Origin: Flavobacterium sp. KACC 22761
Lineage (GTDB): Bacteria > Bacteroidota > Bacteroidia > Flavobacteriales > Flavobacteriaceae
Direction of reading: 5' to 3'
DNA: 64,000 bases
Assembly (NCBI RefSeq): GCF_034058155.1
Contig: NZ_CP139148.1
Span: forward strand, 2,418,001 to 2,482,000
Within the stretch, counting starts at the first letter, position 1. Every line of letters starts with the position of its first letter. Under the pieces are notes generated by a model. It made no database searches. It saw only the letters and a list, made by a program, of their open reading frames with translations, and had not been told where the DNA came from. Made by a program: the position numbers and the translations under genes. Of this stretch, positions 25,252 to 33,547 are shown in pieces.

Positions 25252-27120
25252 TTAATGAAAATGATCTTCTTCAATCTCAAATTCAGCATCTTTTTCCCAG
25301 ATTTCCATTTCGCAGGGTTTGCAGTTGAATTTTAATTTGTATTCCAATTCTCCCTGTTTCAATACTAATGGCTCTTTTACCTTTACACCAACAATATCCT
25401 TTTGGTGAATTGGGCATTTTTTTAGTTCGTATTTGATGCAATATTTAGTTGTCATTACACGAGATTTTCCAGGATCCCATTGTAATTCGAACGCTTTTTC
25501 GATTTCGGTAACACCGTGGCGTTCGTAGAATTTACGAGCCGTTTTGTTTGAAACGTTGTACATGAAATCCAGTTTCGTTTCTGGATAAGGATGTGACGTT
25601 TTTACTAATTGATGCTCCTCGCGAACGTAATTTGCCAAACGAATTTCTGTTAATTGATCGTAAACTGTTCTTCTCATTTCATTGATTTTTGAAATAGGAA
25701 GGAACCAGTTTTCAGAGAACATTACATTAATTTCATCAGCGCTGTAAGGTGTAAAACCTGTTTTTGCCAACTGAACTTTAATGTTTTCTTCGATCGATTC
25801 GCCTGTTTTCGTTTTTTCTTTAGGATGTTCTAGTTTTACTGTACTTACGTTTCCGTCTTCATCGGTTGCGATTAATTCAAAACCGTTTTCGTTTTCGGTA
25901 AGCAATAAAGTAGTTCCGATTTTACGAATGGCACTGTCTTCTCTTTCTACTATTTTTATGAAAGCAGCGTCGTTATTTCTATAAATGAAAGTCCCGTCTT
26001 TGATTTCTTTTAAAACGTTTGGATAAACTTTTCCGTTTTCGGCTTTGTTTACGTAGATTCCGTCAGCTTCATTATTTTCGTTGATGAAGCAAAGTCCGTC
26101 GCCATTGTTTAACAATTCGCCGTTTTCGATTTCGTATGCACCACCGACAGTTCTAATTAATTTACCAATATATTGTCCTTTTGATTTTGGGCTTTCCCAA
26201 GAACCAATCGAGCTGTGTCTTTCGTTCACGAAATAATCAGTATAACCGCGGTTGAAAGTTCTGCTTAAAGTAGAATCAAAAGTATAAGTGCATTTTCCAG
26301 ACGAAGCTTTGATGTATTTGTCGCTTCCTTCTAAAAAGCTGTCTAATTTTTGACGTAAATAAGAAACATTGTTTTTAACGTAAGCAACGTCTTTTAATCG
26401 TCCTTCGATTTTGAAAGAAACGATTCCAGCTTCAATCAAATTCGGAATCTGATCTGAAACGTCTAAATCTTTAATCGAAAGCAAGTGGCTGTTTCTGATT
26501 AAAGTATCTCCGTTTCCGTCGATTAAATTATAAGGTAAACGGCAGTTTTGTGCGCAAGAACCACGATTGGCGCTACGTTCTCCGTTTGCCACACTCATAT
26601 AGCAGTTCCCGCTGAAGGATACGCATAAAGCTCCAGTTACGAAAAACTCTAACTCAACATCGGCGTGGTCGTATATTGTTTTAATTTGATGAAGGTTTAA
26701 TTCACGTGCTAAAACGACACGTTTAATACCAGCATCTTTTAAGAATTTGATTTTGTCTGCATCACGATTATTGGCTTGTGTGCTGGCGTGAAGCACGATA
26801 GGAGGCAAGTCCATTTCCATAATCGCCATATCTTGAATAATTAAGGCATCGACACCAATATCGTACAATTCCCAGATCATGGCGCGACAAGTTTCTAATT
26901 CGTTGTCATATAAAATGGTATTGATAACTACAAAAACCTGAGCGTTAAATAAGTGCGCATATTTTACCAGTTCGGCAACATCTTCGATAGAGTTGTTGGC
27001 ATTAGAACGTGCACCAAATTGAGGTGCACCAATATATACAGCATCGGCGCCACTATTTATGGCTGCGATTCCTCCAATTAAATCTCTAGCAGGAGCTAAT
27101 ATTTCGATTTTCTTCTTCAT
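25252..27120 (-). CDS. Peptidase U32-family protein, RlhA-like
   Basis: 622 residues. The N-terminal U32 domain starts KIEILAPARDLIGGIAAINS and has the family signature EFFVTGALCVSFSGNCYMS near residue 155-175, then SCAQNCRLPY, giving Cys that can hold an iron-sulfur cluster. The long middle and C-terminal part fits DUF3656 plus a Cys-rich tail (CIKYELKKCPIH, FNCKPCEMEIWEK). E. coli RlhA, with this layout and about 650 residues, hydroxylates C2501 of 23S rRNA using prephenate. TrhP-type tRNA hydroxylases are shorter. The RNA-modification role is inferred; older annotations call such proteins collagenases. Confidence 0.85.
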   Translation of the reverse strand: MKKKIEILAPARDLIGGIAAINSGADAVYIGAPQFGARSNANNSIEDVAELVKYAHLFNAQVFVVINTILYDNELETCRAMIWELYDIGVDALIIQDMAIMEMDLPPIVLHASTQANNRDADKIKFLKDAGIKRVVLARELNLHQIKTIYDHADVELEFFVTGALCVSFSGNCYMSVANGERSANRGSCAQNCRLPYNLIDGNGDTLIRNSHLLSIKDLDVSDQIPNLIEAGIVSFKIEGRLKDVAYVKNNVSYLRQKLDSFLEGSDKYIKASSGKCTYTFDSTLSRTFNRGYTDYFVNERHSSIGSWESPKSKGQYIGKLIRTVGGAYEIENGELLNNGDGLCFINENNEADGIYVNKAENGKVYPNVLKEIKDGTFIYRNNDAAFIKIVEREDSAIRKIGTTLLLTENENGFELIATDEDGNVSTVKLEHPKEKTKTGESIEENIKVQLAKTGFTPYSADEINVMFSENWFLPISKINEMRRTVYDQLTEIRLANYVREEHQLVKTSHPYPETKLDFMYNVSNKTARKFYERHGVTEIEKAFELQWDPGKSRVMTTKYCIKYELKKCPIHQKDIVGVKVKEPLVLKQGELEYKLKFNCKPCEMEIWEKDAEFEIEEDHFH

Positions 27121-27446
27121 TTCTAAAACTTTAGACTTTTGTGGTATTCCCGAAAAAAAGTGTGCAAAGGTCTAATAAATTATTTGAGTTTGCTAGTGAT
27201 GAAGCGATTTTTTTGAAATTGTTAACTTAATATGGAATGAAGATAAATGAAAAATTCTTATTATGGTTTAATTATGATTTGTACTATCAAAGTTTTTGTC
27301 TTTTGAATTTGCATTTCTTGTCTTAGTATTATAAACTTTTGAAAACCATTTTCCTGATGCCAAGAAAATGGTTTTCAAATTTGGTAAACAAAAAAACTAC
27401 CCAGTTTTTAACTAAGTAGTTTTCTAAGATGAAAAAAACAATGATA
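27121..27446. other. Intergenic region with a long perfect hairpin
   Basis: A 16-bp perfect stem at 27338-27353 and 27364-27379 (TTTGAAAACCATTTTC type) surrounds a 10-base loop, with no T run on either side. A second hairpin (AAAACTAC with GTAGTTTT, 27391-27423) is probably the terminator of the DUF2383 gene. Nothing else is visible. Confidence 0.55.
27391..27423 (-). terminator. Probable terminator of the DUF2383 gene
   Basis: Stem AAAACTAC with GTAGTTTT, and an A-rich flank that reads as a T run on the reverse strand. Confidence 0.55.
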
Positions 27447-27902
27447 TTAAATTCCTTTCATTTTAATTTGTGATAAAGTATTTTGAATACTATTTAATTG
27501 TTTTGATACAATATAAACTTGACTGTGTTCAAAATGGTTTTCTTCGAGTGCCATTTTGTATTTTTCTATGGCGGCTTCTTCTCCGGTGATGCAGGCATTT
27601 ATGATGGCCTCGGTGTCTCCTCCTGTAAATGCTGATTTAATATCAATCCAAGTACGATGCAAGACGCCAAGTGGTCCACCTCCTGAGGTGTCTGTTGATT
27701 TACCAAGTTTGTTGATTTCGTCTTGTAGTTCTACAATAAAAAGGGCACGTTCGCGGGCATAATCTAGAAAATCGGCTTTCATAGCTAGATTTTCAACGTG
27801 TTCGGCGGCATTTGTGTATCCTAGTTTCCCGTCTTCAAGAATTGAAATTAATCCTTCTAATGTTTTAACTGTTTCTGTTGTGGTTTCTTCTGCATGTATC
27901 AT
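27447..27902 (-). CDS. PA2169-family four-helix-bundle protein (DUF2383)
   Basis: 151 residues, all helical in appearance, no signal peptide. The ferritin-like DUF2383 core reads ETVKTLEGLISILEDGKLGY, DYARERALFIVELQDEINKL, and CITGEEAAIEKYKMALEENH. A Gly-rich turn STDTSGGGPLGVLHRTW is diagnostic of the PA2169 group. The family is often expressed under stress, but no activity is established. The ATG is followed by MIHAEETTTETV. It stands alone. Confidence 0.88.
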   Translation of the reverse strand: MIHAEETTTETVKTLEGLISILEDGKLGYTNAAEHVENLAMKADFLDYARERALFIVELQDEINKLGKSTDTSGGGPLGVLHRTWIDIKSAFTGGDTEAIINACITGEEAAIEKYKMALEENHFEHSQVYIVSKQLNSIQNTLSQIKMKGI

Positions 27903-28044
27903 GACACATAATTTTTGAAATTAATATGTTACAAAGTTTGTGATTTCTAACATGCTTTGTTTTACAGGATTACAATCGGGATTTTATAATATTGTGGAAT
28001 GGGAATTTTGAAATTATTTTTTTGTTTCATGCATATTTAAGTTT

Positions 28045-28173
28045 CAATTGCCTCCAGCTTTAGCTGGAGGAAGTTAAATTGGGCAAGTTAGTGGCTTTAG
28101 CCGAATGCATAATTTGGCTAAAGCCTTTATAGAAGTTTTAATTATAACCTCCAGCTAAAGCTGGAGGCAATTG
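28045..28173. repeat. Composite palindromic repeat, family D copy 1
   Basis: Outer arms CAATTGCCTCCAGCTTTAGC and CTAAAGCTGGAGGCAATTG. Each arm itself holds the palindrome CCTCCAGCTTTAGCTGGAGG (or with TAAAG). The centre has a second pair GGCTTTAGCC and GGCTAAAGCC. A diverged copy is at 60944-61075. Confidence 0.9.
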
Positions 28174-28226
28174 AATTAGATATTGTTTTCTTTTGAAAAT
28201 GAATTTTCTCGTTTTACGGTTTGCGT

Positions 28227-28305
28227 GAGGGATAGGAGCGGTATCCTTTTATGGCGGGGTTCGCCATAAAAGATATAGCGGATAGCCTGGCCGTAGGACA
28301 CGCCC
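28227..28305 (+). ncRNA. Conserved hairpin element, copy 2 (Flavo-1-like?)
   Basis: Block order GAGGGATAGGAGCGGTATC, an 11-bp hairpin CTTTTATGGCG/CGCCATAAAAG, then GATATAGCGGATAGCCTGGC and GGACACGCCC. The first and last blocks (GAGGG, CGCCC) may pair partly. It corresponds block by block to the element at 16551-16621, with compensating changes in the stem, which argues for a conserved RNA or DNA hairpin. The Rfam name is a suggestion only. Confidence 0.5.
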
Positions 28306-28311
28306 ACAAAA

Positions 28312-28364
28312 AAAACAGCTTAAAGTAATAAAAGTGATGAAACTTTTGAACCTTAAGCCGTTTT
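28312..28364 (-). terminator. Probable terminator of the aminotransferase gene
   Basis: Reverse strand ACGGCTTAAGG pairs imperfectly with CTTTAAGCTGT, followed by eight T. Confidence 0.55.
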
Positions 28365-28383
28365 AATAAAACTTAGAATATGT

Positions 28384-29574
28384 TTATGCAGTCAAAGCCA
28401 CTTTGATTCTGCGTAATGCTTCTGTTAAAATATCGTTGCTTGTTGCGTAAGAGAAACGAATACAGTTTGGATTTCCGAAAGCGTCTCCCGTTACTGTTGC
28501 CACGTTTGCCTCTGCTAAAAGATACATCGAAACGTCGTTTGCATCTTTGATTTCGTGTCCTTTTAAAGTTTTTCCGAAGAAAGAAGAAACGTCTGGGAAT
28601 ACGTAAAAAGCTCCTTCTGGAACATTGATTTTTACTCCTGGAATTTCTTTTAATAATCCAACTACTAAATCTCTACGTCCGTGGAAAGCTTCGACCATAT
28701 GGTTTAATACGCTTGGGTCAGCGTCTACAGCTGTAATTGTAGCGCGTTGTGCTACAGAGTTTGCTCCAGATGTTACTTGTCCTTGAATTTTTGTACACGC
28801 TTTTGCGATGAATTCTGGCGCTCCAATGTAACCAATTCTGTATCCTGTCATGGCGAATGCTTTTGCAACTCCGTTTACAGTGATTGTTCTGTCTAACATT
28901 CCCGGAATTGAACCAATACTGCAGAAAGTTCCTGAGAAATTGATGTGCTCGTAGATTTCATCTGAAACTACATAAATATTTGGGTGTTTTTCCAACACTT
29001 TTGCCAATGCTGTTAATTCTTCTCTGCTGTAAACAGACCCTGATGGATTACATGGAGAAGAAAACCACATCATTTTTGTTTTTGGTGTAATGGCAGCTTC
29101 TAATTGTTCTGGTGTCATTTTGAAATCGGTTTCAACAGATGTCGGAACTTCAACAGGAACTCCGCCAGAAAGTTTTACGATTTCGAAATAAGAAACCCAG
29201 TATGGTGCTGGCAAGATAACCTCGTCACCATCGTTTAGCATTACTTGTGCAATGTTATATAAAGATTGTTTTGCTCCTGTAGAAACTACAATTTGAGTTG
29301 GTTTGTACTCTAAATCATTGTCTCTTTTGAATTTTCTGCAGATTGCTTCTCTTAATTCTAAGTAACCTTCTACTGGAGAATATGTGCTGTAATTTTCGTC
29401 TACTGCTTTTTTTACTGCTTCTTTAATGAAGTCTGGCGTGTTGAAATCAGGCTCGCCTAAACTTAAACTGATAATGTCTTTTCCTTGTGCTTTTAATTCG
29501 CGTGCCAATGCAGCCATTGCTAATGTTTGCGAAGTAGCAAGATTGTTGATTCTGTCCGAAAGAATATGATTCAT
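28384..29574 (-). CDS. Class I/II aminotransferase, aspartate aminotransferase type
   Basis: 396 residues. A PLP fold type I enzyme: SLGEPDFNTPDFI near 38, STGAKQSLYNIAQVML (phosphate loop), SPCNPSGSVYSREEL, VSDEIYEHI, and AKAFAMTGYRIGYIGAP with the Schiff-base Lys near 233. This is the pattern of AspAT subgroup Ib (thermophile/Bacillus-type AspB). It most likely transfers the amino group between aspartate and 2-oxoglutarate, though related enzymes accept prephenate or aromatic substrates. It is a single gene with a hairpin terminator. Confidence 0.9.
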   Translation of the reverse strand: MNHILSDRINNLATSQTLAMAALARELKAQGKDIISLSLGEPDFNTPDFIKEAVKKAVDENYSTYSPVEGYLELREAICRKFKRDNDLEYKPTQIVVSTGAKQSLYNIAQVMLNDGDEVILPAPYWVSYFEIVKLSGGVPVEVPTSVETDFKMTPEQLEAAITPKTKMMWFSSPCNPSGSVYSREELTALAKVLEKHPNIYVVSDEIYEHINFSGTFCSIGSIPGMLDRTITVNGVAKAFAMTGYRIGYIGAPEFIAKACTKIQGQVTSGANSVAQRATITAVDADPSVLNHMVEAFHGRRDLVVGLLKEIPGVKINVPEGAFYVFPDVSSFFGKTLKGHEIKDANDVSMYLLAEANVATVTGDAFGNPNCIRFSYATSNDILTEALRRIKVALTA

Positions 29575-29650
29575 TATAAAAATTTTGAATGTCCTTAAAT
29601 TTGCTGTGTTGTTTAAGGAAGGTTAATTATTAATAGATTTTTTTTAGTTT

Positions 29651-30745
29651 TTATGCTAATTCTGGCTTCATTCCCAATTCTCGTAAATGTTTGAAGTGAG
29701 CAATAACGGCACTTCGCATTGTTTTGTATTCGTAATATGGCAAGTTGCATTCCTTTGCAGTTTCTTTTACGATTTTTGCAATTTTGCCGTAATGAATGTG
29801 GCTTATATTTGGGAAAATATGATGCTCAATTTGATGGTTTAATCCGCCAGTGTACCAATTTACAATTGCATTTTTTGGTGCAAAATTAGTTGTAGTGTAC
29901 AATTGGTGAATGGCCCAAGTATTATCCATTTCGCCTAATTCGTTTGGTTCTGGATTAGTTGTATGATCCACAACGTGTGCTAATTGAAATACAATACTCA
30001 AGATTAATCCTGTTGTATAATGCATTACAAAAAATCCAAGAAGTACTTTCCACCATGTAATTCCAATCACGATTGGCAATACAATCCAGATCGATGCGTA
30101 GATAATTTTTGTGATGATTAAAGTTGTCCAAAGAATTTTTGGGCTTTTTGGTTCTCCGTAAGATAATTTTCTTTTTAAGTAATTTCTCATTTGCTTAAAA
30201 TCGGTTGTAATTGCCCAATTGAAAGTCAATAATCCATATAAGAAAACAGAATAATAATGTTGAAAACGGTGAAAACTATGCCATTCAGCATGTTTTGTGA
30301 AACGGATGATTCGTCCCGCATCTAAATCTTCATCGTGGCCTGGGATATTTGTGTATGTATGGTGCAATACATTGTGCTGTACTTGCCAGTTGTAAACATT
30401 TCCTGCCAAAATATAAATCGTACCGCCCATTAGTTTGTTGATCCAGCTTTTGTTTGAGTAAGAACCATGATTCCCATCATGCATTACATTCATTCCAACG
30501 CCTGCCATTCCAATACCCATTACGATAGATAATAAAAGCATTACCCAAAAAGGCATGTTAAGTGTTAGAATCAAAAAATAAGGAGTAAGAAACACTGCAA
30601 AAAGGATAACGGCTTTTAGATGTAACTTCCAGTTTCCGGTTTTTTGAATATTATTCTCTTTGAAGTAATTGTTTACCCGAGAATTAAGTGTTCTAAAAAA
30701 CTTTAAATTGTCTTGCCTTGCAAATGTAGGTGCAGTGTTATTCAT
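29651..30745 (-). CDS. Membrane fatty-acid (acyl-CoA) desaturase
   Basis: 364 residues with about four membrane helices and the three His boxes of membrane di-iron desaturases: VMHDGNHGSYSN, QHNVLHHTYTNIPGHDED, and GGLNHQIEHHIFPNISHIHY. The QIEHH third box is that of front-end (delta-5/6, linoleoyl-CoA type) desaturases, but there is no fused cytochrome b5 domain. It probably adjusts membrane fluidity. A -7 box TACCTTTG (30772-30765, reverse strand) lies upstream. Confidence 0.93.
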   Translation of the reverse strand: MNNTAPTFARQDNLKFFRTLNSRVNNYFKENNIQKTGNWKLHLKAVILFAVFLTPYFLILTLNMPFWVMLLLSIVMGIGMAGVGMNVMHDGNHGSYSNKSWINKLMGGTIYILAGNVYNWQVQHNVLHHTYTNIPGHDEDLDAGRIIRFTKHAEWHSFHRFQHYYSVFLYGLLTFNWAITTDFKQMRNYLKRKLSYGEPKSPKILWTTLIITKIIYASIWIVLPIVIGITWWKVLLGFFVMHYTTGLILSIVFQLAHVVDHTTNPEPNELGEMDNTWAIHQLYTTTNFAPKNAIVNWYTGGLNHQIEHHIFPNISHIHYGKIAKIVKETAKECNLPYYEYKTMRSAVIAHFKHLRELGMKPELA

Positions 30746-30852
30746 AATTATTTTAAATAGGTTTCAAAGGTAATTATTATAAATTTTCAATTTGCAAAAT
30801 TGAGTTAAATATTTCAATCGTAAAGTAGTACTTTTGTTAAAAATTTACAGCA

Positions 30853-31482
30853 ATGGATGAGATATTGAAATATTTTCCTGATTTGACGGATCTTCAAATC
30901 AAACAATTTCAACAATTAGACTTTTTATACCACGATTGGAATGAAAAAATCAATGTTATTTCTAGAAAAGACATCGATTCATTATATACAAAACACATTT
31001 TGCATTCATTAGGAATTGCTAAAGTGATGAAATTTGAACCTGGCACAACTGTTTTGGATGTTGGAACAGGAGGTGGTTTTCCAGGAATTCCCTTGGCAAT
31101 TCTTTTTCCTGAAACGCGTTTTTATTTAATTGATGTTATTGCCAAAAAAATAAAAGTGGTTCAAGGTGTGGTTGATGCATTAGAATTAAAGAACGTAAAA
31201 GCGGAACAAAAACGTGCAGAATTAGTAAAAGGTGATTTCGATTTCATCGTAAGTCGTGCGGTTACTAATATGCCTGATTTTGTTTCATGGATTAAAGATA
31301 AAATCAAAAAACAGCATAAACATACTTTGAAGAATGGAATTCTTTATTTAAAAGGAGGCGATTTAGAAGAAGAATTGAAAGATTTTCCAAATGCCACCTT
31401 ATATAATTTGGCTGATTTTTTTGAAGATGAATTTTTTGAAACTAAAAAAGTGGTGCATTTGCCATTGAAGTTTAAACCTTAA
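30853..31482 (+). CDS. rsmG: 16S rRNA (guanine527-N7)-methyltransferase
   Basis: 209 residues, the usual RsmG length. SAM motif I is VLDVGTGGGFPGIPLAILFP, the adjoining helix has KIKVVQGVVDALELKNVKAE, and DFIVSRAVTNMPDFVSWI supplies motif IV. It methylates G527 in the 530 loop of 16S rRNA; loss gives low-level streptomycin resistance in other bacteria. Upstream, TACTTTTG at 30829-30836 is a good -7 box. It is followed by its own terminator. Confidence 0.95.
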   Translation: MDEILKYFPDLTDLQIKQFQQLDFLYHDWNEKINVISRKDIDSLYTKHILHSLGIAKVMKFEPGTTVLDVGTGGGFPGIPLAILFPETRFYLIDVIAKKIKVVQGVVDALELKNVKAEQKRAELVKGDFDFIVSRAVTNMPDFVSWIKDKIKKQHKHTLKNGILYLKGGDLEEELKDFPNATLYNLADFFEDEFFETKKVVHLPLKFKP

Positions 31483-31490
31483 ATAGAAAG

Positions 31491-31519
31491 CCGAATCTTG
31501 ATGAAAGGTTCGGTTTTTT
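31491..31519 (+). terminator. Terminator of rsmG
   Basis: A 7-bp stem (CCGAATC with GGTTCGG) and six T. The T run overlaps the stop codon of the convergent DUF4476 gene. Confidence 0.7.
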
Positions 31520-32315
31520 ATTTGTTAGAATTTATAAAATTCATGAATTCTTGCTGGTCAACTTGAAATGAAAAAACATCTTTTATTAAATAATAATTTC
31601 TGACATCTACACAAGAATTATAAGCCTGTTTTGCAAATTTCATTTGATTATCTGCAAATGAAAAGGTTTTGGCTATTTGTGCAATTTGATTTGTTTTTAG
31701 ACAGTTGTTTAAAATTATGTTTTGTGCGATTGCTGATTTTTGGTCATCAAAATTTTCCTTTTTAATAGACGCCATTGCAATTTCAAATTCGGCGGGACTC
31801 ATTTCTGGGCATTTCCTATTTTTATAATCCAAGTTTGATCTCGATTGTTCTTTGCCGTTAATGCTAATATTAATGCCATTATTGATTGTGACATTCTGGT
31901 TTGGAGAAGGATTTTGATTTGCTTCCAAGCTATCTTGATTCGGGTAAAAGTCAGGGACAATATCTTTTCCCGAATAATAATTGAGTTTTGTTTTTTTGGT
32001 TTTATAGTCAATCTTAATTTTATAGGTTGCATCTTCAAAAGTCTTTCCATCTTTGCCCATTACAGTGACATAATTCTTTGTAATATTTTTTAAAGCAGTA
32101 TTTTCAAATGAAATCTTTACATTGTAAAACCGCTGATTTAGGTTTTTTATTGTCACATTTGATCTTGGCTGAATGTTTTGCAATTCTCCATTTAAATAAA
32201 CAGAAAACATTTCTGAATTATCGCTAAAGATAGTTAAGCAGCCACTTGATGGATATTGTTGTGCAAATAGGATGCAAGAAAGAAATATAAAATAAAGAGA
32301 AAATAATTTTTTCAT
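31518..32315 (-). CDS. DUF4476 secreted protein
   Basis: 265 residues from the ATG at 32315 (an ATG three codons upstream is possible). The signal peptide is MKKLFSLYFIFLSCILFAQ. Residues about 25-110 look beta-rich (LTIFSDNSEMFSVYLNGELQ). A polar linker follows, and the last 95 residues fit DUF4476: CPEMSPAEFEIAMASIKKEN, IILNNCLKTNQIAQIAKTFS, QAYNSCVDVRNYYLIKDVFS. DUF4476 is helical, frequent in Bacteroidetes and not assigned. It is 62 bases downstream of the cytolysin-like gene with a hairpin between, so expression may be partly shared. Confidence 0.82.
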   Translation of the reverse strand: MKKLFSLYFIFLSCILFAQQYPSSGCLTIFSDNSEMFSVYLNGELQNIQPRSNVTIKNLNQRFYNVKISFENTALKNITKNYVTVMGKDGKTFEDATYKIKIDYKTKKTKLNYYSGKDIVPDFYPNQDSLEANQNPSPNQNVTINNGINISINGKEQSRSNLDYKNRKCPEMSPAEFEIAMASIKKENFDDQKSAIAQNIILNNCLKTNQIAQIAKTFSFADNQMKFAKQAYNSCVDVRNYYLIKDVFSFQVDQQEFMNFINSNK

Positions 32316-32334
32316 CTGTAGCATTTATTGAAAC

Positions 32335-32363
32335 AAAGCCAATCTGTTTTTGAGATTGGCTTT
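32335..32363 (-). terminator. Hairpin between cytolysin-like and DUF4476 genes
   Basis: A perfect 11-bp stem (AAAGCCAATCT with AGATTGGCTTT) and a 7-base loop. The T run on the reverse strand is weak (TTTGTTTC), so it may attenuate rather than end transcription. Confidence 0.6.
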
Positions 32364-32377
32364 GATAATTAAATTTT

Positions 32378-33547
32378 TTAGTTTGCTTTTAATTCTTTAA
32401 ATTGAGTAGTGTACATATCTTTTACTTCAACTTCAGTGTTGTCTTTTAATCGTCTTATTTTATAGGATATTGGTGCTGAAGAAGTAACTAAATCGGAGGA
32501 AGTAGGAGTTTTAAGAAACTCGACAAAACTATTGTAATCACTAACTTTTCCACCTAAAGCCAGTGGACCACCTACAATCATCACTTTCACTTTATTTTGT
32601 GCAAATAATTTTTTAAACTCTTCAGAGTAAGATACATCTACTCCTATATCGACTACTTTTAAAGCAACGCCAACAGCTGCTTTAACCATCTTACTGTTGT
32701 ATGTTTCGTCTTTGGTAGTTTCAATCAGAATATAAGCAACTCTTCCGTAATCTACATTACTCACATAAACAGGTTCATGAGTTCCAAAATTATTATCATT
32801 GATATTGCCATCAATCCAATCTGTATGGTATTTTGGGTCTATCGTCATGCTATACAAACGTTGTCTTACCTTTACCATTACATATGATGTAGTAGCTGTT
32901 GAACTACTACTTTGTGTATATCCAAAATTAGCCTTTACTAAACCTCCTAATACATTTACATTAAGGTGAGCGTCTAATGCTTTTTTAAAACTATCTTCTG
33001 TGGTTATTTCGTCACTTTGATATTCGTAATAAGTAGGAATAGCTTCATAATCTATATCATTTTTACTATTACTCATTAAGCCTGTTATTACATTTCTTAC
33101 TTCGCTCGGAATTGGAAGAGTACTGGCTGTAACAGGAATTTTCCCTCTCAAAGACATTGATAGTACAACAGGCTTAAAAGCATTTTTAAGCACAAGCGGA
33201 TCATAAGTTGCATTCATAAAACTAGAACCGCGTAAAATACTACCAGGATAAATAACATCTAAGTTTACTTCGTTAATAATCGAAAGCGGTGATAATGTAG
33301 TTTGTTTTTCTATTGTGGTAAGATAAACGTATTCGTTATTACCAGTGGTAGGATTTAGTTCTTGTGTTCCAGTTTTTACAGAGCTTATTACTTTATCTGG
33401 TTTGTTGGCAAAAGCTACTTGTTGTAGGTCATTAAGATTAGTTCCTGAATCATTTTTATTGTCATCATTACTACAAGAAGTAATTAAAGCCGTACTAATT
33501 GACAAGGCTAAAAATGTTGCTTTTCTAAGTTGGTTTTTCATATTCAT
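32378..33547 (-). CDS. Cholesterol-dependent-cytolysin-like (thiol-activated cytolysin family) lipoprotein
   Basis: 389 residues. The lipoprotein signal ends LITSCSNDDNK; acidic residues just after the Cys resemble the surface-export signal of flavobacterial lipoproteins. The body matches cytolysin domains 1-3: VNLDVIYPGSILRGSSF, KPVVLSMSLRGKIP, YVMVKVRQRLYSMTIDP (strand leading out of hairpin 1), EPVYVSNVDYGRVAYILIET (VSNVAYGR in perfringolysin), FKKLFAQNKVKVMIVGG and SSAPISYKIRRLKDNTEV. It ends there, so the cholesterol-binding domain 4 with its Trp-rich undecapeptide is absent. It is coupled to the upstream lipoprotein (TAATG). A pore-forming role is inferred from the fold. Confidence 0.82.
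   Translation of the reverse strand: MNMKNQLRKATFLALSISTALITSCSNDDNKNDSGTNLNDLQQVAFANKPDKVISSVKTGTQELNPTTGNNEYVYLTTIEKQTTLSPLSIINEVNLDVIYPGSILRGSSFMNATYDPLVLKNAFKPVVLSMSLRGKIPVTASTLPIPSEVRNVITGLMSNSKNDIDYEAIPTYYEYQSDEITTEDSFKKALDAHLNVNVLGGLVKANFGYTQSSSSTATTSYVMVKVRQRLYSMTIDPKYHTDWIDGNINDNNFGTHEPVYVSNVDYGRVAYILIETTKDETYNSKMVKAAVGVALKVVDIGVDVSYSEEFKKLFAQNKVKVMIVGGPLALGGKVSDYNSFVEFLKTPTSSDLVTSSAPISYKIRRLKDNTEVEVKDMYTTQFKELKAN

Larger units (their letters stand above)
27903..28383. other. 481-base intergenic region with two repeat elements
   Basis: It contains the family D palindrome (28045-28173), the hairpin element copy 2 (28227-28305) and the aspC terminator (28312-28364). No ORF. Confidence 0.6.

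Noticed and set aside
32316..32377. The missing cytolysin domain 4 might be lost by a frameshift or early stop.
   Set aside because: Only 62 bases separate the stop from the next gene, filled by a hairpin, and domain 4 needs over 300 bases; no remnant is present.
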